This document shows positions 44,114-52,580 of a stretch of DNA of 64,000 bases, one piece after another (the first letter of the stretch is position 1; each line of letters opens with the position of its first letter). The translations under genes and the position numbers were made by a program. The notes beneath the pieces were generated by a model. It saw only the letters and a program-made list of their open reading frames with translations. It was not told where the DNA came from and did not search any database. Source of the DNA: Leptolinea sp. UBA5203 (GTDB lineage Bacteria > Chloroflexota > Anaerolineae > Anaerolineales > Anaerolineaceae); assembly GCA_002412765.1 (NCBI GenBank), contig DHVR01000015.1, forward strand, positions 1 to 64,000. Reading direction: 5' to 3'.

Positions 44114-44380
44114 ATGAGTGATTTTGATCTTCCCGAACCAGCTCCTGCTGAACAAACCGCGAGTTCTGATTTTTCGTTACCCACCGGGCTGGAACCTAAC
44201 GTCTCGGAAATTAATAATGCGGGTAAAAGCAAAAAATGGATATGGATTATTGCCATCGCATTGCTTCTCATAATTTGCTGTTGTTGTGTCATCGTGGTAG
44301 CATTTTTCTCTGCGGAAAGCATGGACATTAACAACATTCTTAATGAATTCTCAATGCATTCATCTTTGTTTTTCGGCTAA
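44114..44380 (+). CDS. Small single-span membrane protein
   Basis: An 88-residue protein with an acidic, Pro-rich N-terminal part (about 40 residues), one membrane span with four consecutive Cys (LLLIICCCCVIVVAFF, ~50-68) and a short tail. The Cys row may be palmitoylated or be structural; no family recognised. GGAGGAATATA precedes the ATG. A small dyad, AGTAC-ATC-GTACT, lies at 44064-44076, just after TATAAT at 44057-44062, and could be an operator. The lipoprotein gene follows after 58 bases. Confidence 0.68.
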   Translation: MSDFDLPEPAPAEQTASSDFSLPTGLEPNVSEINNAGKSKKWIWIIAIALLLIICCCCVIVVAFFSAESMDINNILNEFSMHSSLFFG

Positions 44381-44438
44381 GATATCTACTTTACAACTTT
44401 TTTTACCAAACAATCAACATTCATCAAAGGATATTCAA

Positions 44439-45131
44439 ATGAAAAGTAAATTAATGTTAGTTCTTCTTTCTGTATTAATAATGTCCTTATCCATGGCATG
44501 CTTATCCAGTTCGTTATTGCCAGGTTCAGAAAGTGGAACTGATGAGACAACCAACGCCCAGACTGCCCAGGAACAGGCGTCAAGCAATGTTCTTCTTTCA
44601 GAGGATTTTTCAAATAAGGGTTCCGGTTGGGATGTATACACCGAGGATCTCTTAAGTGCTAACTATGAGAATGACATGTATGTCATTACCAATGATGATC
44701 CTCAATCTTACGCCTGGGGCATCGCCAATAAATTCTTCACCGATACCAGCATCACGGTGGATTCCCAATTGTTATCTGGCCCCATGGATGTAGAATCTGG
44801 CATTATCTGCCGTATGAACGGGGATAACTTCTATTATGCCTTGATCAGCATTGATGGCTATTATGGTATTTTCAAATCCACTGCTGAAGACTTTACCATG
44901 ATTCAGATGGAAAACATGCCTTTCAACAATGCCATAAAACTTGGTAATGAAACCAATAAAATAAGATTCGATTGTATTGGCAGCACCCTGTCTCTATATG
45001 TCAATGACATCTTATTGGCAGAAGTAAACGATACAGACTACGCCAGTGGTGATATTGGAATGCTCGTAGGCACTTATGATGATGCCGGAGCCAAATTTGG
45101 TTTTGACAATGTGGTTGTATCTAAACCGTGA
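44439..45131 (+). CDS. Lipoprotein with concanavalin-like (LamG/DUF1080-type) domain
   Basis: A 230-residue exported lipoprotein: leader ending SLSMAC (Cys 21), polar linker to ~60, then a single jelly-roll domain (LLSEDFSNKGSGWDVY, GIICRMNGDNFYYALISIDG, NKIRFDCIGSTLSLYVND) seen in family-16-hydrolase-like and DUF1080 proteins that bind carbohydrates. No catalytic Glu pair could be assigned. AAGGAT lies before the ATG at 44439; the longer in-frame start overlaps the previous gene and lacks a leader. Faces the DUF402 gene convergently. Confidence 0.82.
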   Translation: MKSKLMLVLLSVLIMSLSMACLSSSLLPGSESGTDETTNAQTAQEQASSNVLLSEDFSNKGSGWDVYTEDLLSANYENDMYVITNDDPQSYAWGIANKFFTDTSITVDSQLLSGPMDVESGIICRMNGDNFYYALISIDGYYGIFKSTAEDFTMIQMENMPFNNAIKLGNETNKIRFDCIGSTLSLYVNDILLAEVNDTDYASGDIGMLVGTYDDAGAKFGFDNVVVSKP

Positions 45132-45140
45132 TTTATCAAT

Positions 45141-45620
45141 CTAAGCTTGGTCAAACCAACGTTTGATAGATTGATAGTTGTTCTTTTGGAAAAGCAAGAG
45201 AAGTTCATTGGGGATTTTTCTTGCTTTTTCTTTTATCTTGGCTGGAAGGCCTAAAGCTTCGAACTCATCCTCATCCAATAGCAAACAACGCTGATCCGCA
45301 AAAATCATCACATCCAAAGCAAGATCTTTATAGGTTACAATGCCTTCTTGTATATTTGCCGGATAGGTGACATTACAATACCACCCTTTTAGCGTCTCAG
45401 TGCCCCCTTCATAAATTTCCATGATGTTAAACCAGCGGTCTGCGTAATATGCCTCAATAAAACGATCCCCTCTGCAAATGGGCATGCCATTGAATACAAA
45501 ATCATCCCGATCAAAACGGGCATCAATCAAGACTGCCTCACCAATTCGGGCTACAAGGGTCCCGTCATACTGCCACACGTCCTTCCCTGCCGCGTTTTGT
45601 TTAACAATTTGCCACTTCAT
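45141..45620 (-). CDS. DUF402 family protein in the thiamine operon
   Basis: A 159-residue cytosolic protein with the DUF402 core: GWYCNVTYPANIQEGIVTY, DLALDVMIFADQ and LLLDEDEFEAL, including the acidic residues that bind divalent metal. Studied members of this family hydrolyse nucleoside di- or triphosphates. It starts three bases after the end of the ATPase gene, so it is translated as the last gene of the riboswitch-controlled thiamine operon. A role in cleaving thiamine phosphates is conceivable but is inference. Confidence 0.83.
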   Translation of the reverse strand: MKWQIVKQNAAGKDVWQYDGTLVARIGEAVLIDARFDRDDFVFNGMPICRGDRFIEAYYADRWFNIMEIYEGGTETLKGWYCNVTYPANIQEGIVTYKDLALDVMIFADQRCLLLDEDEFEALGLPAKIKEKARKIPNELLLLFQKNNYQSIKRWFDQA

Positions 45621-45623
45621 CGA

Positions 45624-46670
45624 TTAATCTTCCTCTTCCGGCAAACAAATCATCGCATCCGGATACAAATAATAACTAATTATACTTCCAGGGATAAACG
45701 CTTCCCTACTGACGACTTTTAGTGTAATATTTTCCACTTGCAGAAGTAGACGAAATAATTCTCCAGAAAACACACAATCCAACACGGTGGCTTCTTTCCC
45801 AGCCTGATCCAGGGGGATCAAGCCCAAGCCAGATGGTTTCAGGATCAGGGTCACCCGCTGCTGAGTTTTGAACCTCTCCAGCCTGTCTTCATCGATCAGG
45901 ACCTCTCCCAATACAGATTGAACAATGAGAGGGGTGGTGCTGATTACAGTTCCTGGAAATCTGTTCGTTGAGCCTAAAAAGCCTGCCACCCAGATGTTTG
46001 CGGGATGGTTATAGATTTCTTCCGGCTTTCCTTCCTGAACGATTTTACCATGATGAAGCAACAACATGCGGTCAGCTATGGTATAAGCTTCTTCCTGATC
46101 ATGGGTGACATAGATAGCAGGTATCCCGGTTCGCTTAAGTATCTTGCGTAAATCCAAAATCAATTGATCCCGTAAACCACGGTCTAATGCGCCTAAAGGC
46201 TCATCCAACATCAACAAATGCGGACGAGGAGCCAGGGCCCGCGCCAAAGCCACCCTTTGCTTCTCGCCTCCGGATAGTTCCGTCACCCGACGATCCGCAA
46301 ACTCCTCCATATCCACCATGGAGAGGGCATCCATCACTTTTCTTTTGATCTCTACCTTGGATTCTTTCTTCATTTCCAGGCCAAACGCCACGTTTTCAGC
46401 TACAGAGCGGTGGGGAAATAAGGCATATTCCTGAAACATCAATCCAAAATTCCGTTGATGTACAGGGATACTGTCCAGATTTTGTTGATTCCATAGAATC
46501 TGTCCGCCGTCCGGGGATTCCAATCCGGCGATCATTTTTAATAAAGTACTCTTCCCGCTGCCGGACGATCCAAGCAAACAAATGGTTTCGCAGCGATCAA
46601 CATCAAAACTGATTTGATCCAGTAATAGCTGTCCGTCATAGTATTTTGTAATCTTTTGGATCGATAACAT
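45624..46670 (-). CDS. thiQ: ABC transporter ATPase (ThiQ-like, with TOBE domain)
   Basis: A 348-residue ATPase that energises thiamine uptake. Walker A GSSGSGKST (~35-43), Q-loop FGLMFQEYALFP, signature LSGGEKQRVALARAL, Walker B LLMLDEPLGALDR and the switch YVTHDQEEA are complete. The extra ~110 residues at the C-terminus form a TOBE-like domain as in MalK-type and iron ATPases, longer than E. coli ThiQ. Naming rests on gene context. It starts 28 bases after the permease gene. Cytosolic face of the membrane. Confidence 0.88.
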   Translation of the reverse strand: MLSIQKITKYYDGQLLLDQISFDVDRCETICLLGSSGSGKSTLLKMIAGLESPDGGQILWNQQNLDSIPVHQRNFGLMFQEYALFPHRSVAENVAFGLEMKKESKVEIKRKVMDALSMVDMEEFADRRVTELSGGEKQRVALARALAPRPHLLMLDEPLGALDRGLRDQLILDLRKILKRTGIPAIYVTHDQEEAYTIADRMLLLHHGKIVQEGKPEEIYNHPANIWVAGFLGSTNRFPGTVISTTPLIVQSVLGEVLIDEDRLERFKTQQRVTLILKPSGLGLIPLDQAGKEATVLDCVFSGELFRLLLQVENITLKVVSREAFIPGSIISYYLYPDAMICLPEEED

Positions 46671-46698
46671 ACGCTTTAGCGTTCCTTCTACCTATGGA

Positions 46699-48414
46699 TT
46701 ATACTTCACGCCGGGTTTCACCCTGAAATTGCTCCATGGCGTAAATACTTACTCCACACACAATCATTAATATTGTGGCCATCGCCAATGCCTGACCATA
46801 ATTCAGCGCCCCAGGTTGGGAAAGATAGCGATAGATGGCAATAGGGATGGTTGGAAATTCCGGGCGTGCCAGAAACGAAGTGGCTCCAAATTCACCCAGC
46901 GAAATCGTAAAAGAGAATATTGCGCCTACAAACCCTGCTCTGGCAATAATGGGTAAATCCACATGCTGCCAAACCCGCAGCGGCGATGCGCCTAATACAG
47001 AGGCAGCATCTTTCAAAGGCCGTGGAATAGATTGAATGGCGGGTAAAATGCTGCGAATGACAAACGGCAAGGCCACTAGACTATGCGCAATTGGCATCAA
47101 CATTGGGAATGATCGCACATCCAACGGTGGTCGATTAAACACCAGGATAAACCCCAATCCCAACGTCACTGCAGAGGTGCCCAGCGGCAGCATCAGCAAA
47201 GGATCCAATAATTTATTCACCCAAAGTTTCTGATTTAAGGCGTATGCCGCCAGAAATCCACAGGTTAAAGAAATCAAGATCGTAATGAAAGCATACAACA
47301 GGGAATTCCGCACAGCTTCTATCGGCGGGACATAAAACAAGGAGCTTCGTCGATTTTCAAACAATTCGCGATAATAATCCAGGGTAAATCCGGTAGATAT
47401 GGTGGTTCGTTCCCCGCGATCCGCATCCAGGCGTGTCACCGAGCGAATAGAAAGCGCTGCGAGCGGCGTAATTAATAGCGTAATTAGAACTATCACCATC
47501 AGAAAAATAAAGACTTTTTCTTTCCAGTTTTTTGCTTTTTGTTGCGTTTCTCCCAATAGACGCGGCTGCGTTTCATACACCGATCGTTTCACCAGGCGGG
47601 AGTACACCACTGTTAGGAGCAGGGTAAAACCCAATTGAATGGCAGATAACAACCCGGCCAATGGCAAATTCAGCATATGCATGGCCTGAATATAAATTTC
47701 CACTTCCAGGGTGGCGAAGGACGGCCCGCCCAATAAAAGGACAACACCAAAACTGGTGAAATCAAAAAGGAAAACCAATAAAGCAGCAGCCAGGATGGGA
47801 GTTTTTAATAAGGGAAAAGTAACTCTCCACCAGGTTTGCCAAGGTGAAGCGCCCAGAGAGCGCGCAGCATGTTCCATCTGAGGATCAAGCTGTTCCCAGG
47901 CACTGCCCACCATACGCAATACCACGGACGTATTATAAAAAACATGCGCAAGAATGATAGCGCCCAGGGTGTTTAACAACATAATGGGCGGGTTGTCCAG
48001 AGCAAAGGTCTTCATCAAAGCGAAATTAAGCAAGCCTTTAGGCCCCAAAAGGGCATTAAAACTGGCTGCTACAACCACAGTGGGCATAATGAATGGAATC
48101 GTACTGGCAGCCCGTAGGAGCCCCTTTCCTTTGAACTTATAACGTGAAAATAAATAAGCTCCGGGCAATCCTATCAGCAATGTTATCGCCATCGAAAGCC
48201 CGGCTTGATAAAACGTGAAATATAGTGCCCGCCAAACCCGATGCCATGAAGCAGGCGTGAAGGGTTTTGTCATCCATTCCGACAGGGTTAACTTAAAGAT
48301 GGACTCCAACGGTATAAAAAAGAAAATCAGCAGGAATAAAAGTGGGATCACCCACAATAGGCCAGATGACCAAGTGGGGATCCCTTTCTTCATTTGAGGA
48401 AGTGTGTCTTTCAT
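46699..48414 (-). CDS. thiP: Fused two-domain ABC permease (ThiP-like)
   Basis: A 571-residue inner-membrane permease with about 12 spans in two repeated halves, each with the binding-protein-dependent coupling loop (EHAARSLGASPWQTWWRVTFP in the first half, KDAASVLGASPLRVWQHVDLP in the second). This fused layout is that of ThiP and FbpB-type permeases. It carries thiamine handed over by the ThiB-like protein. The ATG at 48414, ten bases after the upstream stop, is preferred; the longer in-frame reading runs back across the preceding gene. No strong ribosome-binding site, so translational coupling is probable. Confidence 0.87.
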   Translation of the reverse strand: MKDTLPQMKKGIPTWSSGLLWVIPLLFLLIFFFIPLESIFKLTLSEWMTKPFTPASWHRVWRALYFTFYQAGLSMAITLLIGLPGAYLFSRYKFKGKGLLRAASTIPFIMPTVVVAASFNALLGPKGLLNFALMKTFALDNPPIMLLNTLGAIILAHVFYNTSVVLRMVGSAWEQLDPQMEHAARSLGASPWQTWWRVTFPLLKTPILAAALLVFLFDFTSFGVVLLLGGPSFATLEVEIYIQAMHMLNLPLAGLLSAIQLGFTLLLTVVYSRLVKRSVYETQPRLLGETQQKAKNWKEKVFIFLMVIVLITLLITPLAALSIRSVTRLDADRGERTTISTGFTLDYYRELFENRRSSLFYVPPIEAVRNSLLYAFITILISLTCGFLAAYALNQKLWVNKLLDPLLMLPLGTSAVTLGLGFILVFNRPPLDVRSFPMLMPIAHSLVALPFVIRSILPAIQSIPRPLKDAASVLGASPLRVWQHVDLPIIARAGFVGAIFSFTISLGEFGATSFLARPEFPTIPIAIYRYLSQPGALNYGQALAMATILMIVCGVSIYAMEQFQGETRREV

Positions 48415-48424
48415 AAGGAGTGGA

Positions 48425-49507
48425 TCAGCGCAGCACCGTGCTGTCCCAAATCTCGATCCAGGATTCGCGGTTAGCGGCAATCGTCGCTCCATCCAATGTG
48501 GCAGGATTCTCAGGAGTTTGACTGAATTGGATGAAAGCCTCCGGCAGGGCAGCCTTCTGATTGACTGGGTAGACAAACATCTGCAACGGCATATCTTCCT
48601 GCATGGGCACATCCAGAGCAAAATCAATAAACTTTTCTGCCAGATCCCGATTCTTGGTACCCTTCAAAATGCCAATGAACTCGATCTGACGGAAACACAT
48701 GGAGTCGCCCACCAGGGACGCCGTTGGTGCTTCAGTAAGCGGCGTCTCTGCGTAGATCACTTCGGCAGCCGGACTGCTGGCATACGAGACGACCATGGGT
48801 TGTGCGCCCTGTCCTGAAGAACCGCTAAAGTTCGTGTAATAGGCCGTTTCCCAATCATTGACCACCAATACCTCGTTGGCGCGCAAAGCTTCCCAGTAGG
48901 CCGGAAATTCAACGCCATACGCGGATATCGTTGCCATCAAGAAGGCCAATCCAGGAGATGAGGTGGCAGGGTTCTCCACCACCAATAAACCCTTATATTC
49001 TGGAGCAGTCAACGCTTCTAAAGATTGAGGGATGGCCAGAGCATGTTCAGCAAAGTAGGCTTTGTCGTAATTAATGCAGACGTCGCCATAATCCATGGGT
49101 AGGGCACCATTCATTGAATCCAATTGAAACGCTGCCGGAATATCAGCCAACTTGGGCGAAGCATATGGCTCGAAGATTCCCGATTCCAGGGCTCGGGAAA
49201 GGAAGGTGTTGTCCACACCGTAGAACACGTCCGCTACAGGCGCATCCTTGGTCAGGATCGCGCGATTTAGCACCGCGCCGGAATCCCCGCTCTTAACAAA
49301 TTCTACCTGGACCTGATTTTGTTCTTCAAATTGAGCAATCAAGTCCTCACTGATCGCAAAGGAATCATGCGTCATCACGGTAAGAATCCTGGGTGAATCC
49401 TCTTCGCTTGAACCATTGGTGGAAGCAGGTAGAGATGCTTGACAGGCATTCATCAAGAATGTTGCTACCAGTACTACAGATAAAGCAAATATTTTCATCA
49501 ATTTCAT
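48425..49507 (-). CDS. thiB: Thiamine-binding lipoprotein (ThiB-like)
   Basis: A 360-residue substrate-binding lipoprotein: leader ending LMNAC (Cys 22), then a type II periplasmic-binding fold with LTVMTHDSFAIS, VFYGVDNTFLSRAL, PMDYGDVCINYDKAYF and VENPATSSPGLAFL, all typical of the TbpA/ThiB family. It captures thiamine or its phosphate outside the membrane and delivers it to the permease. AAGGAG eight bases upstream selects the ATG at 49507 over an earlier in-frame GTG. It follows the pyrophosphokinase gene by 43 bases in the same transcript. Confidence 0.92.
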   Translation of the reverse strand: MKLMKIFALSVVLVATFLMNACQASLPASTNGSSEEDSPRILTVMTHDSFAISEDLIAQFEEQNQVQVEFVKSGDSGAVLNRAILTKDAPVADVFYGVDNTFLSRALESGIFEPYASPKLADIPAAFQLDSMNGALPMDYGDVCINYDKAYFAEHALAIPQSLEALTAPEYKGLLVVENPATSSPGLAFLMATISAYGVEFPAYWEALRANEVLVVNDWETAYYTNFSGSSGQGAQPMVVSYASSPAAEVIYAETPLTEAPTASLVGDSMCFRQIEFIGILKGTKNRDLAEKFIDFALDVPMQEDMPLQMFVYPVNQKAALPEAFIQFSQTPENPATLDGATIAANRESWIEIWDSTVLR

Positions 49508-49550
49508 TATGAACACTCCTTCATAGGTTCCGAAGTTGTGCTCGGGGAGA

Positions 49551-50201
49551 TCATCTTCCCTGACGTGTATGAATGAGTAAACACAACCCTTCTTTTACTT
49601 CAACAGCAGCAGAGGTTGTCAGCATCACATTGCTGATCCCCCGGGCTTGATGCATGGATAACTCTTCATCATGCAATGGATATTTCAAATCGTGGGTGGT
49701 TACCCCGTAAACAACAGCTTGCAAAGGTAGGAGAGAGATGATGTCTCCCGGTTGGCCTTGGAGAGTGATGGATTGCTGAACAAGACACACTTCCTCTTTT
49801 CCATCCTCAAAGCGCACATCCATACCGCGCAGCTGGTCATTCATGAGCAAGAAACAATTTGCCATGGTTTGGTCCAGCCGACCGCCCAGTGCTGCCAAAA
49901 TCCGTACCCAGGGAATGCCCTGTTGGATAACCCAGGTAAGCGACAATTCAAAATCAGATGCATCTTTCTCTGGCGGATACTGGAGTATCTGTACCGATTG
50001 TTGTTCCGCCCAGGCTCGATCCTCCAAAGAAATCGAATCCAGGTCGCCGATTAAAATATCCGGGGTAATGCTTGCATGACGAAAGTATTTCAAGCCGCCA
50101 TCTACTGCAATTTTTATATAGGCAGAGGAACTGTAGGATGCCAAAATACTGGGATCAGGAAAAACTCCGTTTAAGACCAGTACAGCTTTTTTTGCATCCA
50201 T
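49551..50201 (-). CDS. thiN: Thiamine pyrophosphokinase
   Basis: A 216-residue cytosolic enzyme that transfers pyrophosphate from ATP to thiamine. The N-terminal domain has VDGGLKYF and ILIGDLDSIS with the catalytic acids, followed by KDASDFELSL and ALGGRLDQTMAN; the C-terminal part is the thiamine-binding beta domain. First gene of the riboswitch-controlled operon, so imported thiamine is activated directly. The ATG follows the terminator hairpin, whose 3' arm supplies the GAGGG ribosome-binding site. Confidence 0.93.
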   Translation of the reverse strand: MDAKKAVLVLNGVFPDPSILASYSSSAYIKIAVDGGLKYFRHASITPDILIGDLDSISLEDRAWAEQQSVQILQYPPEKDASDFELSLTWVIQQGIPWVRILAALGGRLDQTMANCFLLMNDQLRGMDVRFEDGKEEVCLVQQSITLQGQPGDIISLLPLQAVVYGVTTHDLKYPLHDEELSMHQARGISNVMLTTSAAVEVKEGLCLLIHTRQGR

Positions 50202-50228
50202 AAAAAAATAGCCCTCTGCCAGAGAGGG
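50202..50228 (-). terminator. Riboswitch-associated terminator
   Basis: On the minus strand CCCTCT (50228-50223) pairs with AGAGGG (50217-50212) around CTGGC, followed by TATTTTTTT immediately before the thiN ATG. The same AGAGGG is the likely ribosome-binding site, so folding would block both transcription and translation. Stem of only six base pairs. Confidence 0.7.
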
Positions 50229-50252
50229 TTATAGAAAACACGCCAAGTGTAT

Positions 50253-50348
50253 TTTCCCTCCGCCGGCATTATCCGGATCAGGTGATGCGGGTCGAGGATA
50301 GTGATATCCTCCTCTCAGCCTGTTCAATCCAGGCTCCCCGTGTTGCGA
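50253..50348 (-). promoter_or_regulatory. TPP riboswitch (THI element)
   Basis: Read on the minus strand the element contains the conserved parts in order: ACGGGGAGCC, GGCTGAGAGGAGG, CGACCCGCATCACCTGATC and GGATAATGCCGGCGGAGGGAA. These are the thi-box signatures recognising the pyrimidine and the pyrophosphate of TPP. High TPP should favour the terminator at 50202-50228 and shut the thiN-thiB-thiP-thiQ-DUF402 operon. Confidence 0.95.
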
Positions 50349-50355
50349 TACACGC

Positions 50356-50384
50356 AGTATAGAAGATTCCCTTTGGTTTGTCAA
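50356..50384 (-). promoter_or_regulatory. Promoter of the thiamine operon
   Basis: On the minus strand a perfect TTGACA (50384-50379), 17-base spacer and TATACT (50361-50356). Transcription should start at about 50349, exactly at the 5' edge of the riboswitch. Confidence 0.85.
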
Positions 50385-50459
50385 GTTAAGGAAACAGTCA
50401 AAGGTAATCGCAATAAGTATGAAATGGAAACGAATAATTAAGAATAATTTGGTAACAGC

Positions 50460-52466
50460 TCATGGAGTACACGAACGTAAGTCGTACAATTTACGATAAT
50501 CAGTGGTGCGTGGATGAGTAAGTTGATCTATTAATACCATGCACTTATCAGAAAGTGATTCTTGAACAGGTAAGGAAAGTTGATTCCAATATTCTTCATC
50601 TAGATACAGGTAACTATAGCCGGCTTTAATAAGTTGATCCATATACGGTTCTTGTTTAAGCTTAATCCATTCTGGTTTTGCAGCGTACCAGGTATCATAG
50701 GAATTGCTTGCTCGGCCAAATATCGTCGCAGAGCGTGAAACATTCGAATCAAATACAAGACTATTTTCCTCTAATTGATTCCAATAGGATTCCATCATCT
50801 GTTGATCCATTGGTTTAATAAAGGTACTTGTAACTGGATATCTTACAGCAAATAATTGAATTGCAAAAAACACCAATCCGCCTGTTAACATAATTGAACT
50901 TGTAATTCCAAATAAAAGTCGAAAGACATATTTACGTTGGGAGACCCAACTCCAGGCTAGAGGCACAAAATACAACATAGACAATCCAATAAACATATAC
51001 AAGCGGGTTGTGTTGCGAACACCTGTTGATCCAGTAAAGTTCACTACTAACGATCCAAGAGAAATCATTCCGGCGAATATTAATACTGCTTCATACCATC
51101 GATCTTGCCGAAAGGCTTTAATTCCCCACATTGTAAGCCACGGAAGAATAAGGATGGCAGGACCAGCCTCCAGAAATGCGACAAATAATTGAGCTGGATT
51201 AAATAGGGATAGTACACCCAAATGGGTAGAAATTATCTGCGGGGGCCAAACGAAAGAAAACCCAATAGTTTGGTAAGAAGTACTCTCCACTCCTGTAAAA
51301 ATCCCCTTCAGGAAACTGACCAGCATATCCGTGAAAGTACCCCCTTGAATAAATGCGAAAATTGTACCCATACAAGCGGCAAATACCCATGTTTTCAGGG
51401 ACTTTGGTAAATCAAATTTGCGTTCTTTAATAATCATGACGATAACCAAGAGCAGCCAGGCAGTGGCCATCAATAACACATAGCTTTCTGCCAATAAACC
51501 AGATGCCCCAAAGATGAATATGGTGATCACCAAACCCCACTGATTTCGCCAACGATTATAAGTTAATAATAATAAAATAATTACTGCGACATCTAATAAA
51601 CTATTGCTTGCAAACATTTGCATTGCATTGTTTTCTACCAAGCCATCTGCAAATGCAAAGGGGAAAGGTTTCGGACCAGCTCCTTCTATAGCCCAATTAT
51701 TCATTAAAGCATCAGCAAAATTTACTCCGCTACTCGCACCTGCACCAATTAACGAAATTTGTGTCGATAGATGGGCCAAAATATTGGATGGTAGTATTAA
51801 TAATAACCACCGAGTTCCAGAACCAAAAGCCATCATAGCCGCCGTTAATCCTGCAGCCAGCCGATTATGTGTCATTCGATACCCCCATATCAATGCGCTG
51901 ACTATGGTTAATGCATACACCAAAGCACGTGAAATATCAAATGCAGTCCAAATATGCAACTTTCCTATGACAACAATTTGTGCCGAAAACAACATCAAAA
52001 AATAATGGTAGGCATAGGTAATGTTTGGGTCAAGTGCAAAAACCGGAGGAATTTTGCCCGTGGCAATCATTGAAATCGTCGGAAGATGGGCATAGTCATC
52101 ATAGATCGCATAACCCCGTTGAATGAGATAACCAATTCCAAATAATCCTAAAAACAATATGAGCTGAAATAGCTGTAAACGAAAATTTAATAATGATCTC
52201 CACCCATTTTTTATGTTCATTAGAAGACCAGTTATGAATATTAGTATAGTCGATAACCAAAAAGATGCTTGAAAAGGTAGTACTCGTCCAAGAAAATTGG
52301 CGAGAAGGTTTTCCAGAATTAGTCCAACAAGCATCCCTAATATAATTTCTTCACCTACTTCCAAACGGAAAGCGTGACGAATTATCCAAATTCCACCCAA
52401 GCTCCACAATAAAATCCACACCAATAAACTTAAGCCATAATCAGGAAGACTTGATAATGAATACAT
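50460..52466 (-). CDS. Large GT-C-like membrane protein
   Basis: A 668-residue protein with about 13 hydrophobic spans and a soluble C-terminal part (~560-668). After the fourth span a loop with YAIYDDYAHLP offers an acidic pair at the position used by GT-C glycosyltransferases, and a following segment (DPNITYAYHYFLMLFSAQIVV) resembles members of that fold. It is not close to the GT39 signature, so the family is tentative. GAGGTAC lies before the ATG. It is the last gene of the polysaccharide locus, with 114 bases to the next large paralogue-like gene. Confidence 0.65.
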   Translation of the reverse strand: MYSLSSLPDYGLSLLVWILLWSLGGIWIIRHAFRLEVGEEIILGMLVGLILENLLANFLGRVLPFQASFWLSTILIFITGLLMNIKNGWRSLLNFRLQLFQLILFLGLFGIGYLIQRGYAIYDDYAHLPTISMIATGKIPPVFALDPNITYAYHYFLMLFSAQIVVIGKLHIWTAFDISRALVYALTIVSALIWGYRMTHNRLAAGLTAAMMAFGSGTRWLLLILPSNILAHLSTQISLIGAGASSGVNFADALMNNWAIEGAGPKPFPFAFADGLVENNAMQMFASNSLLDVAVIILLLLTYNRWRNQWGLVITIFIFGASGLLAESYVLLMATAWLLLVIVMIIKERKFDLPKSLKTWVFAACMGTIFAFIQGGTFTDMLVSFLKGIFTGVESTSYQTIGFSFVWPPQIISTHLGVLSLFNPAQLFVAFLEAGPAILILPWLTMWGIKAFRQDRWYEAVLIFAGMISLGSLVVNFTGSTGVRNTTRLYMFIGLSMLYFVPLAWSWVSQRKYVFRLLFGITSSIMLTGGLVFFAIQLFAVRYPVTSTFIKPMDQQMMESYWNQLEENSLVFDSNVSRSATIFGRASNSYDTWYAAKPEWIKLKQEPYMDQLIKAGYSYLYLDEEYWNQLSLPVQESLSDKCMVLIDQLTHPRTTDYRKLYDLRSCTP

Positions 52467-52580
52467 ACCAGTACCTCATATACATTATTTTTTTACAACA
52501 GTAACTATCCAAGAAATTAATTTAGTAAATTACGACATAACAATCAATTCAGGAACTACTAATGAATTAATTCCAATGCT

